Of a DNA stretch of 10,650 nt, positions 7,369 to 10,650 are shown one piece after another. The first letter of the stretch is position 1. Each line of letters starts with the position of its first letter. The stretch comes from Acidimicrobiales bacterium (GTDB lineage Bacteria > Actinomycetota > Acidimicrobiia > Acidimicrobiales > Palsa-688), in the NCBI GenBank assembly GCA_019241495.1, contig JAFAWZ010000074.1, positions 1-10,650 on the forward strand, in the 5' to 3' direction. A program made the position numbers and the translations under genes. A model generated the notes under the pieces. That model did not search any database. It had not been told where the DNA came from and saw only the letters and a program-made list of their open reading frames with translations.

Positions 7369-7413
7369 AGTGCCGCCGCCTCCTCTTCGTCCAAGTAGTC
7401 CTGTGGCGGGCGC
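7369..7413 (-). repeat. Right terminal inverted repeat of the MITE-like element
   Basis: Right 45-bp arm, inverted relative to 7271-7315. Its last base (7413) supplies the G of the TAG stop codon of the acyl-CoA ligase gene on the minus strand. Confidence 0.6.
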
Positions 7414-8970
7414 TAACCCCCCGAGACCAGCCGGTCCCGACCCTCCCAGTAGGGCGCCCGCAGCTTGAACTTCTGCAGCTTTCCCGTGGCAGTACGGGCC
7501 AGGCTGTCGCGGAACTCGACGCTGGTGGGGCACTTGTAGTGGGCCATACGACTCCGGGCGAAGTCCATGAGAGCCTCCTCGGACACCTCGACCTCGGCCC
7601 GCCGGACCACGAGGGCCTTGACGGTCTCCCCCCACTTGTCATCCGGGACACCGATGACCGCCACCTCGGCCACAGCCGGATGCTGGTACAGGCAGTCTTC
7701 GACCTCGATGGACGAGACGTTCTCACCTCCGGTGATGATCACGTCCTTCTTGCGGTCCGATATGACCAGATAGTGGTCGTCAGTCATGTAGCCGCCGTCG
7801 CCGGTGTGGAACCACCCGTCGGCCAGAGCCCGGGCGCTGTCCTCCGGTTGGGCCCAATAACCCTCGAAGACATGGTTGCCCCGGGCCAGGACCTCACCGT
7901 CCTCGCTCGTCCGCATTCTCACCCCCACGGCGGGGGACGCCGGCTCGCGACAAGAGCTGGGCCCGCTGCTGAGGATCGGCGCCATCCCACTCGGCGCGGG
8001 CCCGGTTGATGGTTAGGAGCGGGGAGGTCTCGGTGAGGCCGTAAATCTGGATGAATTCCCAGCCCAGCTCCCCGCTGACCCGCTCGATGGTCTTGGACGG
8101 AGGAGGAGCTCCGGCCACCACGATGCGTACCTGGTCACCGCCGGGTATCTCCTCGCCCCGCTCTTTGCGGGCCGCGGCGGCGTCGAGGATGGCCGCCACC
8201 ACTGCAGGCGCCCCGCACATGAGCGTGACACCGTGCTCGGCGACTCTCCGCAGGATCTCCTCGCCGTCCACCTTGCGCTGCACGATCTGCTTGCAGCCCA
8301 TCGCTGTCACCGCGTACGGCATGCCCCAGCCGTTGCAGTGGAACATCGGCAAGGTGTGGAGGAATACGTCACGGTCGGTGACCGTCGTGTGCCAGCCGAA
8401 GATTGACGCGTTCAACCAGCAATTGCGGTGGGTCAGCTGCACCCCTTTGGGCCGGGCGGTGGTGCCACTGGTGTAGTTGACGCTCACGGTGGCGTTCTCG
8501 TCGGCCTTCCACCCGGCCGGACTTCGACCCGGCCCGGCCGGGTCGAACAGCCCGCGATCGTCGACACCGTCGAGCACGATGCGCTCCTTGGCTGTAACCG
8601 CCGAGACGGCGCCTTCGATCTCGGGGTCCACGAGCAGGACCGAAGCGCCCGAGTGCTCGACAATGTACTGCACCTCCTCGGAGTTGAGCCGGAAGTTGAC
8701 CGGCACCAGGACCCGGCCGAACGCACTGACCCCGAAGAAGGAGATCATGAAACGGGTCGCGTTCGGGCTTACGATGGCCACCCGCTCCCCGTGGGCCACG
8801 CCCATGTCATCCAGGGCGAGAGCCATGCCACGGGCCCGGGCCTCCAGGTCCGCGTAGGTGAGCACGCCCAACGACCCGGGCGTTCCCGGCTCGTCGACGA
8901 CAGCGGGGCGCCCGGCGTACACCGTCGCGGCCCGATCCAAGAAGTCCCCGATGGTCAGCGGCACTTGCAT
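7413..8970 (-). pseudogene. Fatty-acyl-CoA ligase / AMP-dependent synthetase, broken by a single-base frameshift
   Basis: An ANL-superfamily ligase that would adenylate a carboxylic acid with ATP and transfer it to CoA. The reading frame runs from ATG 8970 (AGAGGA six bases upstream) through residue 346. It then shifts at a run of five G on the plus strand (7932-7936). With four G the frame continues to TAG at 7413 and the protein is 518 residues, the normal length. All motifs are present across the two pieces. Before the shift are the phosphate loop YTSGTTARPKG (166-176) and GLTETSP (311-317). After it are DGWFHTGDGGY, the hinge region around SDRKKDVIITGGEN, and TGKLQK with the catalytic lysine at about K497. 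The unshifted frame ends about 25 residues after the shift, losing the whole C-terminal domain. Intact motifs on both sides point to a recent mutation or a homopolymer sequencing error. The chain length of the substrate is not predictable. An operator-like palindrome lies 41 bases upstream of the ATG. Confidence 0.88.
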
Positions 8971-9010
8971 GGATCGTCCTCTCTACTGCGGCGCTGGTGT
9001 GGATCGACTC

Positions 9011-9022
9011 GGAACGCGTTCC
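9011..9022. promoter_or_regulatory. 12-bp palindrome GGAACGCGTTCC, candidate repressor operator upstream of the ligase
   Basis: A perfect palindrome 41-52 bases upstream of the ligase ATG on the minus strand. Its core AACGCGTT fits AACnnGTT, the centre of the mycobacterial KstR operator (TnnAACnnGTTnnA). Here all key positions match except one flanking T, which is C at 9010. KstR-type TetR repressors control steroid and lipid catabolism, including acyl-CoA ligases. LacI-family operators can also look like this. No regulator gene is in the window. Confidence 0.45.
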
Positions 9023-9028
9023 ACCCTA

Positions 9029-9038
9029 GGGACGTCCC
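9029..9038. promoter_or_regulatory. 10-bp palindrome GGGACGTCCC beside the first palindrome
   Basis: A second perfect palindrome lies six bases beyond the first in the same 88-bp gap (8971-9058). It could be an additional regulator site upstream of the ligase, part of a small hairpin after the serS stop codon (9061-9059), or chance in GC-rich DNA. No T tract follows it on the minus strand, so it is a poor terminator for serS. Confidence 0.25.
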
Positions 9039-9058
9039 CCTACGACGGACCGGGCTGT

Positions 9059-10351
9059 TCACGACGGGGACCCTTTTTCCTTGATCACCTCGATCCCCGC
9101 GTATGGCACGAGTGCCGGGGGAAGTCGGACCGAACCGTCCAGTTGCAGCCCGTGCTCCACCACCGCGGCCCACACCCGAGGGGTCGCCAAACCCGAGCCG
9201 TTCAGGGCGTGCACCAGCTCGTTCCCGCCGGCCTCCCGCCGGAACCGGATCTGTCCGCGCCGGGATTGAAAATCGGTCACCAGGCTGATCGACGCCACCT
9301 CGAGCCACCGGTCCACGCCGGGGGAGTAGACCTCCAGGTCGTAGACGCGCGCCGCGGAGAAGGTCAGATCACCAGCACACAGCTCCACGACGCGATAGGG
9401 CAGGCCGAGCATCTCCAGGGGTCGAGCGGCGTCGGCCACCAACGACTCGAACTCGGCATCCCCATCCTCCGGTCTGCACAGCTTCACCAACTCCACCTTG
9501 TGGAACTCGTGCAGCCGTTGCAGACCCCGGGTCTCCTTGCCGGCCGCGCCCGCTTCCCTTCGCCAGCAGACCGTGTAGGCCATGTAACGGCGGGGCAGGT
9601 CCGCCTCGTTCAGGATCTCCTCTTGGTGGAGGCCCATGAGCGCCACCTCACCGGTCGGTATCAACCACAGCTCGTCGTCACGGAGCCGGTATGCCTGGGT
9701 GTCGAACTTGGTCAGGTGGCCGGTCTTGGTTATCACCTCGGTCCGCACCAGGTGCGGCGGGATGATCTCCTCGTAACTGTCACGGTGTATGTCAAGGGCC
9801 AGCGCAGTCAGGCCTCTCAAGACCCGGGCTCCGTCGCCTTTCAGCACTGCGAACATGGCTCCGCTGAGCTTGGCCGCCCGTTTGCCGTCGAGGATCTCGA
9901 GGCGCTCACCGATGTCCCAGTGGGGCTCCCAGTCCCGGCCCTTGTAATCGTCGGGGTCGTACCTCTCGGTGCGCAGCACGACATTGTCCGCATCACTGCG
10001 GCCGTCGGGCACGTCATCGGCCGGAAGGTTCGGGATCCTGCTCATGACGTCATCCAGGTCGTCCTGGGCCAGGCGCATCTCCGCCTCGGCCGCTTCCAAG
10101 CGGGAGCTGAGCTCACCCATCTCGGCCCGGAGCGGCTCGGCCTCGTCCTGCCTCTTCTCCCGCATGAGCTCGCCGATCCTCGTCGCCCCCGCATTTCTCT
10201 CCTGGCGGAGGGATTCGACCTGCCTGACCAGCTCCAGCCGCCTGATCGCCAGCTGGCGGGCCTCGCCGGGCAAGGCCGGGTCGACCCCTTTTCGGGCCAG
10301 ACGGCGGACCGTGGCGTCGTATTGGTCGAGGAGCAGCTTGCTGTCGATCAT
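9059..10351 (-). CDS. serS: Seryl-tRNA synthetase (divergent active site)
   Basis: A class II aminoacyl-tRNA synthetase that charges tRNA-Ser (and tRNA-Sec where present) with serine; 430 residues, the usual bacterial length. The N-terminal long-helix hairpin that grips the tRNA variable arm spans about 28-103. The catalytic part follows: ERLEILDGKRAAKLSG, the serine-binding TxE (T233-G-E235, IPTGEVAL), motif 2 around CWRREAGAAGKETRG with HEFHKVELVK, and motif 3 around LNGSGLATPR with R392. Several normally fixed positions differ. CFR is CWR, HQF is HEF, SSCSN is ASISL (353-357) and GLAVGR is GLATPR. It may be a lineage variant or a second, specialised SerRS copy. The start at 10351 fits the usual M-I-D N-terminus although the ribosome site is weak; the open frame upstream lacks homology. 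It lies 88 bases before the ligase on the same strand and diverges from the lipoprotein gene. Confidence 0.93.
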   Translation of the reverse strand: MIDSKLLLDQYDATVRRLARKGVDPALPGEARQLAIRRLELVRQVESLRQERNAGATRIGELMREKRQDEAEPLRAEMGELSSRLEAAEAEMRLAQDDLDDVMSRIPNLPADDVPDGRSDADNVVLRTERYDPDDYKGRDWEPHWDIGERLEILDGKRAAKLSGAMFAVLKGDGARVLRGLTALALDIHRDSYEEIIPPHLVRTEVITKTGHLTKFDTQAYRLRDDELWLIPTGEVALMGLHQEEILNEADLPRRYMAYTVCWRREAGAAGKETRGLQRLHEFHKVELVKLCRPEDGDAEFESLVADAARPLEMLGLPYRVVELCAGDLTFSAARVYDLEVYSPGVDRWLEVASISLVTDFQSRRGQIRFRREAGGNELVHALNGSGLATPRVWAAVVEHGLQLDGSVRLPPALVPYAGIEVIKEKGSPS

Positions 10352-10399
10352 GCCGGAGCCGAGCCTACCGGCCGCCCGCCCGTCCCTCGCCGGACGACG

Positions 10400-10426
10400 C
10401 ACGAGCCCGCCCCGGCACGGGCCGTG
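10400..10426 (-). other. GC-rich leader hairpin upstream of serS
   Basis: CACG (10400-10403) plus GCCCG (10405-10409) pair with CGGGC (10418-10422) plus CGTG (10423-10426), giving nine base pairs with one bulged base and an 8-base loop. If the serS promoter is in the AT-rich patch at 10446-10470, this hairpin is in the serS leader, 48-75 bases before the start codon. No T tract follows, and no T-box consensus is visible. Function unknown. Confidence 0.25.
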
Positions 10427-10445
10427 AGTCGGGGTCGTGATCTTC

Positions 10446-10470
10446 AGCAAACTATTAATCTGTGTTGAGA
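10446..10470. promoter_or_regulatory. AT-rich patch, probable divergent promoter area for serS and the lipoprotein gene
   Basis: This is a clear AT-rich patch in the 164-bp gap between the divergent starts at 10351 and 10516. On the minus strand it offers TAATAG and TAGTTT as -10-like sequences pointing toward serS. On the plus strand TTGAGA (10465-10470) matches the -35 consensus at 5 of 6 positions, but no good -10 follows at normal spacing. I therefore call only a promoter area. Confidence 0.3.
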
Positions 10471-10481
10471 CCACCTTAAGC

Positions 10482-10520
10482 CGCATGGGCTGCACTCTCC
10501 GCTGTGCTGGGTCCCATGCG
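10482..10520 (+). promoter_or_regulatory. Stem-loop covering the start codon of the lipoprotein gene
   Basis: CGCATGGG (10482-10489) and CCCATGCG (10513-10520) are perfect 8-bp inverted repeats. Nested inside are GCAC (10492-10495) and GTGC (10504-10507) around an 8-base loop. In the plus-strand transcript the right arm holds the ATG at 10516, so folding would hide the start codon. It could equally be a DNA operator. The gene has only a weak ribosome site (GGG at 10509-10511). Confidence 0.35.
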
Positions 10521-10650
10521 TATATTCCGCCGGCCATCCAAGCCGGCCTTCGTCTTCCTCATGCCCCTCTTGGCTCTCGCCGGTGTCGCTGCCGGATGCG
10601 GCGGCTCCACGAAGGCGGCAACCAGCTCGACGACCTCGACCACAGTGGCC
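10516..10650 (+). CDS. Lipoprotein, N-terminal part only (3' end cut by window)
   Basis: The first 45 codons of an exported lipoprotein. The signal peptide has a basic start (MRIFRRPSKP), a hydrophobic core (AFVFLMPLLALAGV) and a lipobox ending in A-A-G-C with the lipidated cysteine at C28. A Gly-Ser-Thr-rich stretch follows, the flexible tether common on actinobacterial lipoproteins. Signal peptidase II would cut before C28 and the mature protein would be anchored on the outer face of the membrane. Its functional domain lies beyond the window, so the role is unknown; substrate-binding proteins and peptidyl-prolyl isomerases are common candidates. A second in-frame ATG at 10561 would remove the basic n-region, so 10516 is preferred. 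It diverges from serS. Confidence 0.75.
   Translation, partial: MRIFRRPSKPAFVFLMPLLALAGVAAGCGGSTKAATSSTTSTTVA

Larger units (their letters stand above)
7271..7413. mobile_element. MITE-like element with 45-bp terminal inverted repeats and TAA target duplication
   Basis: This 143-bp unit has arms 7271-7315 and 7369-7413 that are inverted copies, 37 of 45 positions matching without gaps. The outer ends read GTGCCCGCCACAGGA on the left and GCGCCCGCCACAGGA on the inverted right. TAA lies directly outside both ends (7268-7270 and 7414-7416), as a target-site duplication would. The 55-base core is about 44% GC, well below its surroundings. No transposase fits inside, so it would be a non-autonomous (MITE) relic moved by an unidentified transposase. 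A 3-bp TNA duplication occurs in some IS5-family groups, but I do not assign a family. Removing the element and one TAA rebuilds an uninterrupted site that keeps the TAG stop of the ligase gene. Alternatively, or as well, the arms form one long hairpin that could stop transcription of both convergent genes. The adjoining 7229-7267 shows nothing else clear. Confidence 0.6.

Noticed and set aside
7092..7394. A 100-codon minus-strand open frame reading through the MITE-like element
   Set aside because: It starts in one inverted repeat, crosses the other and ends antisense to the exporter; no known domain, so it is probably incidental to the repeat.
8858..10468. A 536-codon open frame on the plus strand
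   Set aside because: It lies antisense to serS and the ligase start, has no recognisable domain, and is rich in residues typical of GC-rich shadow frames. The minus-strand genes have clear motifs.
10352..10515. T-box riboswitch upstream of serS
   Set aside because: AAGGTGG on the minus strand faintly recalls the T-box core, but the conserved ACCGCG part, specifier stem and terminator are not visible.
10485..10650. Alternative plus-strand start ATG 10485 in another frame
   Set aside because: It gives an Arg/Cys/His-rich shadow translation, while ATG 10516 gives a textbook lipoprotein signal peptide.
1..10650. CRISPR arrays, tRNA or rRNA genes, prophage or toxin-antitoxin genes
   Set aside because: I looked on both strands and saw no regularly spaced repeats, no cloverleaf with a TΨC-like arm, and no matching protein motifs.

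Overview
The window is GC-rich, densely coded chromosomal DNA. Its codon use and gene content suit a high-GC actinobacterium. My best guess is Acidimicrobiia or a related lineage, but no rRNA or marker gene here proves it. Both ends cut genes: a molybdenum hydroxylase large subunit loses its C-terminus at the left edge, and a lipoprotein has only its first 45 codons at the right edge.

Layout, left to right. (1) A form II CoxL/xanthine-dehydrogenase-type large subunit runs leftward from 2057. It diverges across 48 bp from a rightward 3-hydroxyisobutyrate/6-phosphogluconate dehydrogenase-family oxidoreductase (2106-3011). (2) That gene converges, with only 16 bp between, on a leftward membrane-anchored GAF-GGDEF diguanylate cyclase (4356-3028). 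(3) Across a 150-bp divergent gap, an amidohydrolase-family metal hydrolase (4507-5718) and a 14-TM DHA2-type MFS exporter (5780-7228) run rightward as a probable two-gene unit. (4) The exporter converges on a leftward fatty-acyl-CoA ligase (8970-7413) whose frame is broken by one extra base in a G run. Between these two genes lies a 143-bp MITE-like element with 45-bp inverted termini and a TAA duplication on each side. (5) Upstream of the ligase are two short palindromes, one resembling a KstR/TetR-type operator. Then comes a seryl-tRNA synthetase (10351-9059) with unusual active-site residues. (6) Across a 164-bp gap, a lipoprotein gene starts rightward.

The molybdenum hydroxylase, dehydrogenase, amidohydrolase, exporter and acyl-CoA ligase suggest catabolism of organic acids, aromatics or lipid-like substrates. 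No single pathway can be reconstructed from these genes. The cyclic-di-GMP enzyme and the aminoacyl-tRNA synthetase look unrelated to that metabolism. I see no CRISPR array, phage gene, toxin-antitoxin pair, tRNA or rRNA. The observations most worth following are the MITE-like element, the operator-like palindrome, the cysteine-rich GAF domain and the divergent SerRS.
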